The translations under genes and the position numbers were made by a program. Shown here in pieces: positions 18,474 through 28,346 of a DNA stretch of 64,000 bases. Source of the stretch: Synechococcus sp. PCC 7502 (GTDB lineage: Bacteria > Cyanobacteriota > Cyanobacteriia > Pseudanabaenales > Pseudanabaenaceae); contig NC_019702.1 of assembly GCF_000317085.1 (NCBI RefSeq), positions 588,394 through 652,393 on the forward strand. Direction: 5' to 3'. Below the pieces are notes generated by a model. That model did not search any database. It saw only the letters and a list, made by a program, of their open reading frames with translations, and had not been told where the DNA came from. The first letter of the stretch is position 1, and the number at the start of each line of letters is the position of its first letter.

Positions 18474-20720
18474 CTAACCAATTTTAACGAATTTTAGACT
18501 TAAAGAACTAACTACTACACTAATTGAACTAAGTGCCATAGCTAAACCAGCGATCGCAGGATTCATGGAAATACCAAAGTTGGGATACAGCACACCCGCA
18601 GCGATGGGAATACTCAGGGTATTATAGGCAAATGCCCAAAATAGGTTCTGGCGAATTTTATGAAAAGTAGCTCGACTCAATTTGATGGCAGCTAAGACAT
18701 CGCTAATATCATTTCGCATCAATACCATATCTGCTGTTTCCATTGCCACATCCGTACCTGATCGCAACGCAATTCCCACTTCCGCCTGAGCTAATGCTGG
18801 AGCATCATTCACCCCATCTCCGACCATTGCCACTTTATAGCCTTGATTTTGTAATTGAGCGATCGCCTGTGCTTTACCATCGGGTTTAACTTCAGCAATC
18901 ACCCGCTCCGAATTTATATTTAAGCTTTGGGCAATTACTTGAGCAGTTTCAGAGCGATCGCCAGTAAGCATCCATACCTGTAACCCTAAATCTTGTAAAG
19001 ACTTAATCAGTTGAGGAGCTTCGGGTTTAATGGGGTCTTGAATGGCAATAATGCCCATAAACTCAGAATTAACAGATACAAATACAGGGGTTTTACCTTG
19101 ATCAGCCAGATGTTTCGCCTTTACTAGCCACACCTCAGGAATATGCACATGGCGATCTCTTAACCAATCTTGATTTCCTACTAAAATTACTTTACTGGCA
19201 ACTTTGGCTTGCACCCCTGATCCAGTTTCAGAGATTTCTGCTGATTCTATAACTAAGTTATCGCTCTGGGCTTTGGCAATAATTGCCGTCCCTAAAATAT
19301 GGTTTGCTCCAGTTTCAGCATTAGCAGCAATTTGAATCAGATTAATATGGTCGTTAATTGGTAACACGTCAGTAACTTGCGGTTGTCCAAGGGTTAAGGT
19401 ACCTGTTTTATCAAAGGCGATCGCTGAAAGGTCATAGATTTTTTCTAAACTAGCCCCACCTTTAATTAAAATACCCTGCTCTGCTCCAATACCTGTTCCG
19501 ACCATAATGGCACTGGGAGTAGCTAAGCCCAAAGCACAGGGACAAGCCACTACTAAAACCGTAATTGCCTGTTTGAGGCTAAACAAAATTTCTGCCTGTA
19601 TTAATCCCCACCATACTAGAAAAGTCAAAGTAGCGATCGCCATGACTCCATAGGTAAAATAGCCTGCTACGGTATCAGCTAAATGTTGAATGGGAGCTTT
19701 ACTTGCCTGTGCTGCTTCGACCAAGGATACAATGCGGGCTAAAGTTGTATGCTCTGAGGTTTGCATAACTTCTAGGGTAATTACCCCCGATAGATTGAGG
19801 GTGGCACCTGTAACCCTAGAGTTTACTTGCTTAATTACAGGCATTGACTCCCCAGTAATCATGGACTCATCCACACTGGTAATACCTTTAATAATGGCAC
19901 CATCAATGGGAATTTTTTCACCGGGGAGGACGATTAGGCGATCTCCAATTTGTAAATCCTCCACAGCAGTTTGGACTTCTAATTCCCCGATTATTAACCT
20001 TGCCCTCTGAGGTTGTAAGCTCATAAGTGTGCGCATAGACTGAGATGCTTGGTTTGTAGCTATGGACAAAAGCGATCGCCCCAACAATACAAACCCCAAC
20101 AACATGACTGGCTCTTCAAAAAAACAATCCCAGCCCAATTCTGGTTTAACTAAGGCAACAACACTGGCAAAATAGGAGGAAATTACACCTAAGCTTACCA
20201 AGGAATTCATATTTGGCACTCGAAACCATAGCCCCCTAAAGCCATCTCGCCAAATCTCCCAACCTGAAGTAATTAAAGCCACCGTAGCGATCGCTGCATG
20301 GGCAGACATATTCCCCAAAATTGTCATGGAGCCTAAATGTCCAACAATTGCCAGTAAAATTAATCCAATCGCCAGTAAAAGTTCTAACTTAATTGGTTTA
20401 ATTGTCGAGTTGCCAGAATTTTTGTGATTCTGACCATTAATATCGGCTAAGTGCTTACTTGGATGCTTACTTGAAATGGGCGACACCGTAAATCCCAACT
20501 GAGAGATTGCACTAGTAACCTCAGCCAAAACAAGGTCTAATTTAGTTTCAGGATCATAGGCGATCGCCACCCGCTCTGTAATTAAATTCACACTGACTGC
20601 CCGCACCCCCGCACAAGTTAGTAGCTTTTTCTCTACCGCAGCCACACAACCTGCACATTTCATCCCCTTAACCTCTAGGAATAACTGAGTAGAGATCGCA
20701 GAGACCGTAGTATTAGTCAT
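18474..20720 (-). CDS. Copper-transporting P1B-type ATPase (PacS/CtaA type)
   Basis: This 748-residue pump starts with an HMA metal-binding domain containing [15 protein letters not shown] (CxxC). It then has eight membrane segments with the CPC metal site ([17 protein letters not shown]), the phosphorylation motif [12 protein letters not shown], the TGES-type loop ([10 protein letters not shown]), and the hinge [16 protein letters not shown]. These features define a copper(I) exporter or importer. PacS (thylakoid) and CtaA (plasma membrane) cannot be told apart without alignment. No copper chaperone or regulator gene is adjacent. It diverges from ccmK2 with a 519-base spacer. Confidence 0.93.
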   Translation of the reverse strand: MTNTTVSAISTQLFLEVKGMKCAGCVAAVEKKLLTCAGVRAVSVNLITERVAIAYDPETKLDLVLAEVTSAISQLGFTVSPISSKHPSKHLADINGQNHKNSGNSTIKPIKLELLLAIGLILLAIVGHLGSMTILGNMSAHAAIATVALITSGWEIWRDGFRGLWFRVPNMNSLVSLGVISSYFASVVALVKPELGWDCFFEEPVMLLGFVLLGRSLLSIATNQASQSMRTLMSLQPQRARLIIGELEVQTAVEDLQIGDRLIVLPGEKIPIDGAIIKGITSVDESMITGESMPVIKQVNSRVTGATLNLSGVITLEVMQTSEHTTLARIVSLVEAAQASKAPIQHLADTVAGYFTYGVMAIATLTFLVWWGLIQAEILFSLKQAITVLVVACPCALGLATPSAIMVGTGIGAEQGILIKGGASLEKIYDLSAIAFDKTGTLTLGQPQVTDVLPINDHINLIQIAANAETGANHILGTAIIAKAQSDNLVIESAEISETGSGVQAKVASKVILVGNQDWLRDRHVHIPEVWLVKAKHLADQGKTPVFVSVNSEFMGIIAIQDPIKPEAPQLIKSLQDLGLQVWMLTGDRSETAQVIAQSLNINSERVIAEVKPDGKAQAIAQLQNQGYKVAMVGDGVNDAPALAQAEVGIALRSGTDVAMETADMVLMRNDISDVLAAIKLSRATFHKIRQNLFWAFAYNTLSIPIAAGVLYPNFGISMNPAIAGLAMALSSISVVVSSLSLKFVKIG

Positions 20721-21239
20721 GAAATTTCAAAATTACTCTTTAAAAATTATCTATCTCACTATCTTACAGATTTTCTATCCTACAAAAATTATAGGTATCT
20801 CTATAACTAAGCGATCGTCATTTCGCTATCATTTTTCCACTTAAATACCACCTACGACTAAGTATATAGTACCTATCCATAGATAGATACACTGACCACT
20901 GCAGGTATATGTATAAATTGTCAATAGTAGATGGTACACACTCAGCTATATTCTGATATATGGGAATTAAGCTACCAAATCTGATTTCTCAAAACAGTAT
21001 TTATAACAATCTGGGTATTAGTTTTCCTAATATTAAGAATATAAAACTATAATCCTACTTTATTGCAAAAGCTCCGCCGTAGCGATATTCTGGATCATAG
21101 GATCGTAAAGTCTGTTACATATTCAATAATGACTATACCCGTCGCGATTAAACATCTAGCAGGATTTATAGTTGCTATTGACTAAACCAACGTCCCAACA
21201 CAAATACAAAATTCATAGGAGAATTTCGGAGAACCCGAT
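20721..21239. promoter_or_regulatory. Spacer between the copper ATPase and the ccm operon; likely ccm promoter
   Basis: No convincing gene was seen in these 519 bases. A TATAAT hexamer at 21048-21053 is the best -10 candidate for the ccm operon but has no good -35 partner, and it leaves a leader of about 180 bases. CTATC-cata-GATAG (20873-20886) is a short inverted repeat that might be an operator. GGAG-type ribosome sites precede the ccmK2 ATG at 21240. No riboswitch was recognised. Confidence 0.4.
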
Positions 21240-21548
21240 ATGGCGATCGCTGTAGGAATGATAGAAACTCAAGGCTTCCCCGCCGTTGTAGAAGCAGCCG
21301 ATGCAATGGTAAAAGCAGCCCGTGTGACCCTCGTGGGTTATGAAAAAATTGGAACTGGACGTGTCACTGTAATCGTGCGCGGAGATGTTTCCGAAGTGCA
21401 GGCTTCTGTTGCTGCTGGAGTTGATGCGGCAAGGCGTGTAAATGGAGGTGAAGTTTTATCTACTCACATCATTGCTCGTCCCCATGAAAACCTGGAATAT
21501 GTTTTACCCATTCGCTATACCGAAGATGTAGAAATGTTCCGTGTTTAA
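21240..21548 (+). CDS. ccmK2: Carboxysome shell hexamer protein CcmK2
   Basis: This 102-residue single BMC domain ([20 protein letters not shown]; pore-proximal [34 protein letters not shown]) forms the hexameric facets of the beta-carboxysome shell. The short tail (DVEMFRV) matches CcmK2. It differs from the next gene product at about nine of the first hundred residues, marking an old tandem duplication. It is the first gene of ccmK2-K1-L-M-N; a 96-base spacer precedes ccmK1. Confidence 0.95.
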   Translation: MAIAVGMIETQGFPAVVEAADAMVKAARVTLVGYEKIGTGRVTVIVRGDVSEVQASVAAGVDAARRVNGGEVLSTHIIARPHENLEYVLPIRYTEDVEMFRV

Positions 21549-21644
21549 TCACTTGTTTAGATCAGACTCACAATCTTAATTTCACACTCTTTCACTTTCA
21601 CTCTCAATAATTTAACGAAAACGCATAATTAAGGATAAATACTC

Positions 21645-21992
21645 ATGGCAATTGCAGTTGGAATGATTGAAACCCTAGGTTTTCCCGCCGTTGTAGAAGC
21701 AGCCGATGCGATGGTAAAGGCAGCCCGCGTCACCCTAGTTGGTTACGAAAAAATTGGTACTGGTCGAGTGACTGTAATCGTCCGTGGCGATGTATCAGAA
21801 GTTCAAGCATCCGTAGCGGCTGGTGTTGAATCAGTCAAGCGTGTTAATGGCGGACAAGTTCTTTCTACCCACATCATCGCTCGTCCCCACGAAAACCTGG
21901 AATACGTTCTACCCATTCGCTACACCGAAGCAGTGGAACCATTCCGTGAAAATGTTAGCGGCATCCGTCCTCTTCCCGTTTCTAGACCATAA
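21645..21992 (+). CDS. ccmK1: Carboxysome shell hexamer protein CcmK1
   Basis: This 115-residue BMC-domain paralogue is nearly identical to CcmK2 through residue 97 but has a longer tail ([14 protein letters not shown]) that is typical of CcmK1. It forms shell hexamers and can mix with CcmK2. An AAGGA ribosome site lies a few bases before the ATG. Its stop overlaps the ccmL start (TAATG), which couples hexamer and pentamer translation. Confidence 0.95.
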   Translation: MAIAVGMIETLGFPAVVEAADAMVKAARVTLVGYEKIGTGRVTVIVRGDVSEVQASVAAGVESVKRVNGGQVLSTHIIARPHENLEYVLPIRYTEAVEPFRENVSGIRPLPVSRP

Positions 21993-22294
21993 TGCAAATA
22001 GCTAGAGTCCTGGGTACAATCGTCAGCACCCAGAAAGAACCTAGTTTAACCGGGGTAAAGTTCCTCCTTTTACAAATATTGGATCAGGAGGGACAGCCAT
22101 TACCGTTATATGAGGTTGCAGCCGATAGCATTGGTGCAGGCATTGATGAGTGGGTATTAGTAAGCCGGGGTAGTGCTGCCCGCCAAATTCCTAGAGGCGA
22201 ACAACGCCCTGTTGATGCCGCGGTTATAGCAATTATTGATTCTATTAATGTCAGCGATCGCCTGATTTATAGCAAAAGAGAACAATATCGTTAA
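21992..22294 (+). CDS. ccmL: Carboxysome vertex pentamer protein CcmL
   Basis: This 100-residue EutN/CcmL-fold protein ([60 protein letters not shown]) forms the pentamers that close the icosahedral shell vertices. It is translationally coupled to ccmK1 through a one-base overlap. The length is normal and a 72-base spacer separates it from ccmM. Confidence 0.96.
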   Translation: MQIARVLGTIVSTQKEPSLTGVKFLLLQILDQEGQPLPLYEVAADSIGAGIDEWVLVSRGSAARQIPRGEQRPVDAAVIAIIDSINVSDRLIYSKREQYR

Positions 22295-22366
22295 AGCCTG
22301 TTAATAACTTAAACGTAACTTCAATTTAATATTTTTACTTTCTGATTTAGTTAGGAGAATTTCCCT

Positions 22367-24325
22367 ATGGCAGTCCGTAGTTATGCGGCTCCTCCCACGC
22401 CTTGGTCAAAAGGATTAGCTGAACCCAAAATCGATAAATCCACCTATATTCACCCTTCCGCTAATATTATTGGGGATGTCCGCATTGGCGCTAACGTTTT
22501 AATCGCCCCTGGAACTTCGATTCGTGCCGATGAAGGTAAGCCTTTTTATATAGGCGAAGGCACAAATGTCCAAGATGGTGTAGTAATTCACGGGTTAGAG
22601 CAGGGTAGAGTTACAGGGGATGATCAAAGTTCCTACTCAGTTTGGATTGGTAATGATACATCCATTACCCACATGGCACTGATTCATGGACCTGCCTACG
22701 TTGGCGATCATTGCTTTATTGGCTTTCGCTCCACAGTTTTTAACTCCAGAGTTGGTGATGGTTGTATCGTGATGATGCACTGTCTGATTGAAGATGTGGA
22801 AATTCCACCGGGTAAGTATGTCCCATCTGGTTCTATTATTACCTCCCAAGAGCAAGCAGATCGTCTATCGGATGTACAGGCAGGAGATACTAAGTTTGCT
22901 GAACATGTAATTGGTATTAATGATGCGTTACGAACGGGCTATCGCTGTGCCGATGACATTGCCTGTATTACTCCAATTCGCGTCCAAAATAATCCCAAAA
23001 CTTCTTCTAATTCACCTTCTAATTCACCTATAAATGTAGAAATAGTTACTGGCATGAATTCAACTATTAGTTCAACCACTTCAGGTAATATCTCAGGTAA
23101 TCAAATTGTAGAGCAGGTAAGACAACTCTTGTCTCAAGGCTATAAGATCGGCACCGAGCATGCTGATGATCGACGGTTTCGTACCAGTTCATGGACAAGC
23201 TGCGCTCCTTTTCAATCTATTCGAGAGGCAGAGGTAATTGCTGAATTAGAATCCTGTCTGAACGAACATAGCGGCGAATATATTCGACTGATTGGCATCG
23301 ATACTAAGGCAAAGCGCAGAGTTTTAGAGCAAATCATTCAACGTCCCCATGAAAAGGTCGTATTTAATGCCTCTGCTCTTAATTCTTACACAGCCCCCAG
23401 TTCTCGTAATAGTTCCTCTGGATTTCCCCCCAGTGGAGTGATCGCTTCTGACGTAAAAACAACTATAAATCAACTTCTAGCCCAAGGTAATCGAGTGACA
23501 GTGGAATGGGTGGATGAGCGCAGATTCAAAACTGGTTCTTGGCAGACTGCTGGTGCTATTACCTCCCTATCCCAATTAGATCAAATCACCAACGAACATC
23601 AAGGGCATTATGTCAAGGTCATTGGTACTGATCCTAAATCCAAGCGTCGTCTGGTGGAAGCGATCGTGCAGCGTCCTAATGGTAAGTATGTAGCCAATGC
23701 AGCTAGTCCTAGCAAGAGTAGTTCTAATACTGCGACTGTAGTTGGCTCTGACGTAACAACAACCATAAATCAACTTCTAGCCCAAGGTAATCGGGTGACA
23801 GTGGAGTGGGTAGATGAGCGCAGATTCAAGACCGGTTCTTGGCAGACTGCTGGTGCTATTACCTCCCTATCCCAATTAGATCAAATCACCAACGAGCATC
23901 AAGGACATTATGTCAAGGTCATTGGCACTGACCCTAAATCTAAGCGTCGTTTGGTGGAAGCGATCGTACAGCGTCCTAATGGAAAAGTCCTTAGCGTTCC
24001 CCCTAAAGCTGTAGGTTTTGGTACAGTGGCTACTTCTACGAAGGCTAACTCTTACTCTTCCAGCTCATCTCCAAGTAGTCTTAATTCTGATGTAGCAAGC
24101 CAAGTTAGCCAACTTTTTGGTCAAGGACATCGGGTGACAGTGGAAGCAGTGGATAGCCGTAGATTTAAGACTGGTTCTTGGCAGACTGCTGGTACTATTA
24201 CTACCCTTTCTCAACTGGAACAAATTATTCAAGAGCATAGCGGTGAATACGTACGAGTCATCGGGACTGACACTAAAACCAAGCGCCGAGTTTTAGAACT
24301 AATGGTGCAACGCCCCACTAAGTAA
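22367..24325 (+). CDS. ccmM: Carboxysome scaffold CcmM with gamma-carbonic anhydrase domain and four RbcS-like repeats
   Basis: This 652-residue protein starts with a left-handed beta-helix gamma-CA domain (residues about 1-200). It keeps the Arg/Asp of SIRADEGK, Gln and His of [10 protein letters not shown], and the His pair of ITHMALIHG, plus a Cys-x6-step pair in RCADDIAC, so it is probably an active, redox-gated enzyme. Four RbcS-like modules follow at about 244-328, 361-440, 461-540 and 573-652, each ending TKxKRRxLE/VxxxxQRP. These cross-link Rubisco in the carboxysome core. Repeats 2 and 3 are almost identical. A shorter form may arise by internal initiation near residue 210-240. AGGAGAA precedes the ATG. 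Confidence 0.96.
   Translation: MAVRSYAAPPTPWSKGLAEPKIDKSTYIHPSANIIGDVRIGANVLIAPGTSIRADEGKPFYIGEGTNVQDGVVIHGLEQGRVTGDDQSSYSVWIGNDTSITHMALIHGPAYVGDHCFIGFRSTVFNSRVGDGCIVMMHCLIEDVEIPPGKYVPSGSIITSQEQADRLSDVQAGDTKFAEHVIGINDALRTGYRCADDIACITPIRVQNNPKTSSNSPSNSPINVEIVTGMNSTISSTTSGNISGNQIVEQVRQLLSQGYKIGTEHADDRRFRTSSWTSCAPFQSIREAEVIAELESCLNEHSGEYIRLIGIDTKAKRRVLEQIIQRPHEKVVFNASALNSYTAPSSRNSSSGFPPSGVIASDVKTTINQLLAQGNRVTVEWVDERRFKTGSWQTAGAITSLSQLDQITNEHQGHYVKVIGTDPKSKRRLVEAIVQRPNGKYVANAASPSKSSSNTATVVGSDVTTTINQLLAQGNRVTVEWVDERRFKTGSWQTAGAITSLSQLDQITNEHQGHYVKVIGTDPKSKRRLVEAIVQRPNGKVLSVPPKAVGFGTVATSTKANSYSSSSSPSSLNSDVASQVSQLFGQGHRVTVEAVDSRRFKTGSWQTAGTITTLSQLEQIIQEHSGEYVRVIGTDTKTKRRVLELMVQRPTK
23447..23986 (+). 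repeat. Near-identical 240-bp tandem repeat units inside ccmM (period 300 bp)
   Basis: Bases 23447-23686 and 23747-23986 encode the second and third RbcS-like modules. By eye they differ at about 16 of 240 positions, and only one difference changes the protein (Lys to Thr at the fourth codon). The offset is exactly 300 bases. The first and fourth modules are clearly more diverged. This indicates a relatively recent duplication or gene conversion within ccmM. Confidence 0.85.
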
Positions 24326-24329
24326 AGAC

Positions 24330-25043
24330 ATGCTCTTACAGCCACTACATTCAGTCAATTATTCTGATTTTCATGTCAGTGGTGATGTCACTATCCAACC
24401 CAATGTAGCGATCGCCCCTGGAGTGTTAATTCAAGCTGATCCCGATAGCCAAATCATCATTGAGTCTGGAACCTGTATTGGCATGGGTACCATTATTCAT
24501 GCCTTTAAGGGTAAAATCGAGATTAAAGCTGGCGTGACTATCGGTACTGGAGTTTTAATTGTGGGAGCAGTCAAAATTGGGGCAAACGCGTGTGTTGGCT
24601 CAATGACAACTGTATTTAATACATCTATCCCTAATGCCGACTTGGTAATAGCGGGGTCTTTACTCGGAATAGATATATCTAACCGTTTAGAAAAAAAATC
24701 AGAAAAACCTCAAGTATTGGTAAATTCAGCTAAGGTAGAGCCTGATATTTCCCAGATTTCAACCCAGACTATAAATCAACCTCTCCCATCCTTTGAGAAT
24801 AATCAATACCAAGAACCCCAAGCCTATAAAACAACTCTAGTTATTGAGTCATCCTCTGAGGTGCAACTAACTGAATCATCGAGCGATCGCTCTGAGACTT
24901 CTATTGTAATTAAGGAATCGATCAAAGGCACTGAATCCACTCCCCAAGTCTATGGACAGGAAAATCTAAATCGATTGCTGGCAAAGCTCTTACCCCATCG
25001 GCAGTCTTTAAATCGTCCTCTTAACGATAATAAAACCTCTTAA
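24330..25043 (+). CDS. ccmN: Carboxysome assembly protein CcmN
   Basis: This 237-residue protein has an N-terminal beta-helix of hexapeptide repeats (residues about 10-115, VTIQPNVAIAPGVLIQADPD). A long polar low-complexity linker follows (about 125-205), then a short C-terminal amphipathic helix (QENLNRLLAKLLPHRQSL), the encapsulation peptide that recruits the shell to the CcmM core. It starts four bases after ccmM and is last in the ccm operon. No ccmO, ccaA or rbc gene is in the window. Confidence 0.93.
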   Translation: MLLQPLHSVNYSDFHVSGDVTIQPNVAIAPGVLIQADPDSQIIIESGTCIGMGTIIHAFKGKIEIKAGVTIGTGVLIVGAVKIGANACVGSMTTVFNTSIPNADLVIAGSLLGIDISNRLEKKSEKPQVLVNSAKVEPDISQISTQTINQPLPSFENNQYQEPQAYKTTLVIESSSEVQLTESSSDRSETSIVIKESIKGTESTPQVYGQENLNRLLAKLLPHRQSLNRPLNDNKTS

Positions 25044-25057
25044 CTACTGAAATTAAC

Positions 25058-25969
25058 TTGAATAAAGGCTTAATTGTTGTTTTAGGAGCTACTGCCACTG
25101 GTAAAACCAGTCTAGCCATTAAGCTAGCTCAAAAATTTAATGCTCCCATTCTTAGTGCAGATTCTCGGCAGGTATATAAACATTTTGATATTGGTACATC
25201 TAAGCCTAACCTTACGGAACGGCAGGGAATTTCCCACTATTTAATTGATATTGCTGAACCCAACACCACTCTGACCCTAGCGGAATATCAAGGACAAGCA
25301 CAAAAATTAATTGCTGAGTTCCATGCCCAAGGAATTACGCCAATTTTGGTTGGAGGTACAGGTTTGTATATCAAATCTATAGTTGCGGGTATGCAAATTC
25401 CTAGAGTTGCACCTAATTATTACTTGCGATCGCAGTTGTTAGAGCTAGGACAAAGCCAATGTCACCAAATCCTGCAACAAGTTGATCCCCGATCTAAAAT
25501 TCATGCCAACGATCAAGCTAGAACCATTAGGGCTTTAGAAGTATTTTATGTAACTGGAAAACCCCTAACTGAGCAACAGGGTGAACATCCGCCCACCTAT
25601 CCTATCTGCCAAATTGGTATATCCAGTCCTCCCCTAGAAATCTATAAAAAAATTGTGAGCGATCGCATCGAACACATGCTCAAGCAAGGATGGCTCGAAG
25701 AAATTAAATTTATCCAAAATCAGTATGGCAGCGGTTTACCTTTACTATCCACATTAGGCTATAAGGAAATGGGAACATACCTATCAGGACAAATCAATCT
25801 TGAACTGGCAAAAGAATTAACTGTTAAGCATACCCTGCAATTTGCTAAACACCAGAGAACTTGGTTTAACTCAAAAAGTTACGGGGAGGTAAATTGGATT
25901 AATAACCCCCAAAATTTTGACTCAAGTTTTAACAATATTGAAGACTTACTTAATTTTATCCATAATTGA
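25058..25969 (+). CDS. miaA: tRNA dimethylallyltransferase MiaA
   Basis: This 303-residue enzyme adds the isopentenyl group to A37 of tRNAs reading UNN codons. Walker A is VVLGATATGKTSLA (residues about 6-19), DSRQVYKHFDIGTSKP is the substrate-binding region, and TPILVGGTGLYIKSI and LSTLGYKEMG are diagnostic. The start is TTG: the Walker A motif is only nine residues from it, so no later start is possible. It starts 14 bases after ccmN and may be read from the ccm operon. Its 3' end overlaps convergent pilC by 24 bases. Confidence 0.95.
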   Translation: MNKGLIVVLGATATGKTSLAIKLAQKFNAPILSADSRQVYKHFDIGTSKPNLTERQGISHYLIDIAEPNTTLTLAEYQGQAQKLIAEFHAQGITPILVGGTGLYIKSIVAGMQIPRVAPNYYLRSQLLELGQSQCHQILQQVDPRSKIHANDQARTIRALEVFYVTGKPLTEQQGEHPPTYPICQIGISSPPLEIYKKIVSDRIEHMLKQGWLEEIKFIQNQYGSGLPLLSTLGYKEMGTYLSGQINLELAKELTVKHTLQFAKHQRTWFNSKSYGEVNWINNPQNFDSSFNNIEDLLNFIHN

Positions 25970-27160
25970 GAAGATCGGAAGATACATGCCCACAAGGATT
26001 GAACCTACCATACCCCCCAATACTACAATCATCAGAGGCTCCATAATACTAGTTAAAGCTTTGACTGCCTCTTCCACTTCATTTTCGTAGAAGTCAGCCA
26101 CCTTCATCAACATTTTATCCAGTTCCCCAGTTTCCTCACCGATTGTGATCATCTGAATTGCCATCGCTGGAAAAACCTCTTCTTTCTCAATAGCTGGAGC
26201 AATTTGCCCTCCCTCTCTTACCACTTGCCTTGCCGTAGCTAAAGCATTGGTTAAAACTTGGTTGCCAGCCGTTTCACCCGTAATTTCCAAGGCACCTAGA
26301 ATTGGTACACCTGCTCTCGAAAGGGAGCCAAAAGTACGAGAAAATCTAGCTACAGCAGTTTTTCTAAGCAAATCACCAAATAGAGGTAATTTAAGGTAGA
26401 GTCCATCTAAATATAATTTGCCAGGGGGAGTACTGTAAATATAACCATAGATAGCACCGATGATGACAATTACGATTGGAATAAGGAGAACTTGAGGGCT
26501 TCTTAAAAATAAGCTGATATTTACTAATATTTGCGTAAAAGTTGGCAATTCTCCACCCAACTGCTTAAATACACCTTCAAAGGTGGGTAGTATAAATACA
26601 CACATCCCTACAAAAATTAAAACTGCAAGAATTGATACTGTAACTGGATAGGTCATAGCTGACTTAATTTGGTTATTGAGCCGTGCTGAATCTTCTAGCA
26701 ATTTTGCCAAGCGACCTAATACATCATCCAACACCCCCCCTGCTTCACCTGCTTCAACCATGGCACAGTAAAGTTTATCAAAACATTCAGGTTGTTTACG
26801 CATGGCATCAGAAAGATTGGCTCCCTGCTGCACATCCGCAAGAATGTCTTTAAGAGATACTTTAAGCTTAGGATTCTCACATTGATCTGTTAAAACACCT
26901 AAGCCTCTTACTATTGATACGCCAGCATTTACAAGGGTTGCTAACTGACGGGAAAAAATTGCCTTATCCTTGACAGTAACTTTCTTTATAGACATGGATA
27001 GTTTTTCAAGGCTAAAACCATCAGCTACTTCCTTAATTTCTACAATCGAGAAACCTTGCTCACGCATTTTATCCCGAGCTTCTTTGATGGATTCGGCAAT
27101 AATAGTTTGTTTTACCGAGATGCCTTGGGCATTTTTAAGATCGCATTTAAATTTGGGCAT
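25946..27160 (-). CDS. pilC: Type IV pilus inner-membrane platform protein PilC
   Basis: This 404-residue protein has an N-terminal cytoplasmic segment (KFKCDLKNAQGISVKQTIIA) and two T2SSF domains (about 70-195 and 270-395) with Q-L-A-T-L-V-N-A-G-V-type helices and SIMEPLMIVVLGGMVGSILV at the end. Three transmembrane helices are recognisable. It couples the PilB and PilT motors to the pilin pool. It is the last gene of pilB-pilT-pilC; 27 bases separate it from the broken pilT. Confidence 0.95.
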   Translation of the reverse strand: MPKFKCDLKNAQGISVKQTIIAESIKEARDKMREQGFSIVEIKEVADGFSLEKLSMSIKKVTVKDKAIFSRQLATLVNAGVSIVRGLGVLTDQCENPKLKVSLKDILADVQQGANLSDAMRKQPECFDKLYCAMVEAGEAGGVLDDVLGRLAKLLEDSARLNNQIKSAMTYPVTVSILAVLIFVGMCVFILPTFEGVFKQLGGELPTFTQILVNISLFLRSPQVLLIPIVIVIIGAIYGYIYSTPPGKLYLDGLYLKLPLFGDLLRKTAVARFSRTFGSLSRAGVPILGALEITGETAGNQVLTNALATARQVVREGGQIAPAIEKEEVFPAMAIQMITIGEETGELDKMLMKVADFYENEVEEAVKALTSIMEPLMIVVLGGMVGSILVGMYLPIFSIMDKIK

Positions 27161-27187
27161 ACTTTTACCTATTTTAGAGACCTATGG

Positions 27188-28316
27188 TTAACCACTAATG
27201 GAGCGGGACTTAATAAGAGATTGATCCTTGGGATCGTACACAGCCTTTTTACGAACTACAGAAGCTGGATTTGGACCAACCAAACGATGTAATTCCTCAG
27301 GACGAGAAGTTTTAGAAATTGCAGCTTCAAAGCTAATCTCACCTTCTTTGTATAAATCTGCTAAAACTGACTCTAGGGTCTGCATGGACTCTTTACCTCC
27401 CGTTTGGATAAACCCATACATCTGTGCCGTTTTACCTTCCCGAATCAGGTTAGAAATTGCTGGAGTTACGATCATAATTTCCTGTGCCATGACTCGACCA
27501 AACTGCCCAGGTTGGGGATTCGCCCGTGGAATTAAAGTTTGGCTTAGGACAGCAACGAGAGAGTTAGATAATTGCACCCGAATTTGTCCCTGTTGACTAG
27601 GTGGGAATACATCTACCATTCTATCTACGGTTTGGGCTGCCGAACTAGTATGCAATGTGCCGAATACCAAGTGCCCTGTTTCTGCTGCCGATACTGCTAA
27701 TTGAATTGTTTCTAAGTCTCTCATTTAGGGCAGCTTTGAGCGCAAAAGCAAAACTTTTAGTATCTTCACCAACCTGTCTTTGATTAATGACACTTTTGAC
27801 AGATTCGTAGACAAATTCAATGGGGTCTTCAACCGTCAGAATATGCTCGGCTCTAGTTTTATTAATGGTTTGGATCATTGCTGCTAGGGTTGTCGTTTTA
27901 CCTGATCCAGTCGGACCTGTTACTAGTACTAATCCCCTAGGTTTCTCCGATAATTCCTTCACAATTGGGGGTAGCTTCAAATCATCCATGTCGGGAATTT
28001 TAGAAGATAATGCCCTTAAACAAGCAGCAACTGTTCCTCGATCTTTATAAACATTGACCCGAAATCTAGCTAAGCCCTTAACTCCGTAGGAGCAGTCTAG
28101 TTCCCAATTTTGCTCAAATATTTTACGCTGATTATTGTTTAACATCGCAAAGATCAGCCTTTGGGTTTCCTCAGGGGTAAGTGGATCGCGATCGGTAGGT
28201 GTGAGATGTCCACTAATCCGAATATAAGGAGGTAAACCAGCCGAGATATGAAGGTCAGAAGCTTTGCGCTCCACTACCTCTTCCATTAAGTCCTCAATAA
28301 TATAGTCCATTACCAT
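27188..28316 (-). pseudogene. pilT: pilT retraction ATPase, disrupted by an internal 32-nt deletion
   Basis: The first part (from ATG 28316) encodes a normal PilT start and Walker A (VLVTGPTGSGKTTTLAAM) down to FALKAAL. Family members continue there with about eleven residues of the type REDPDxILVGE and then MRDLETIQLA. Here GCCCTA is followed by a single A and then ATGAGAGAC (junction at 27725). About 32 bases are missing, the frame shifts, and translation ends at 27645. The downstream half (from 27724, MRDLETIQLAVSAAETGHL to the end) is intact, with no other lesion. The missing piece includes Walker B, so neither part can hydrolyse ATP. PilT retracts pili; loss normally gives non-retracting pili. 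Confidence 0.9.
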
Positions 28317-28346
28317 AGTTGTATTCTCCTCTATTCTTCTATAAGT

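Noticed and set aside
23447-24310. ccmM repeats as a mobile or phage repeat
   Set aside because: They are in frame and encode RbcS-like modules of CcmM, so they are protein domain repeats.
27645-28316. Two separate functional genes at the pilT locus
   Set aside because: Both parts are exact halves of one PilT protein, and the second starts at an internal methionine of the family motif MRDLETIQ. The missing Walker B makes two working genes implausible.
27188-28316. Programmed frameshift in pilT
   Set aside because: A frameshift would restore the reading frame but not the eleven missing residues, and no slippery sequence is evident at the junction.
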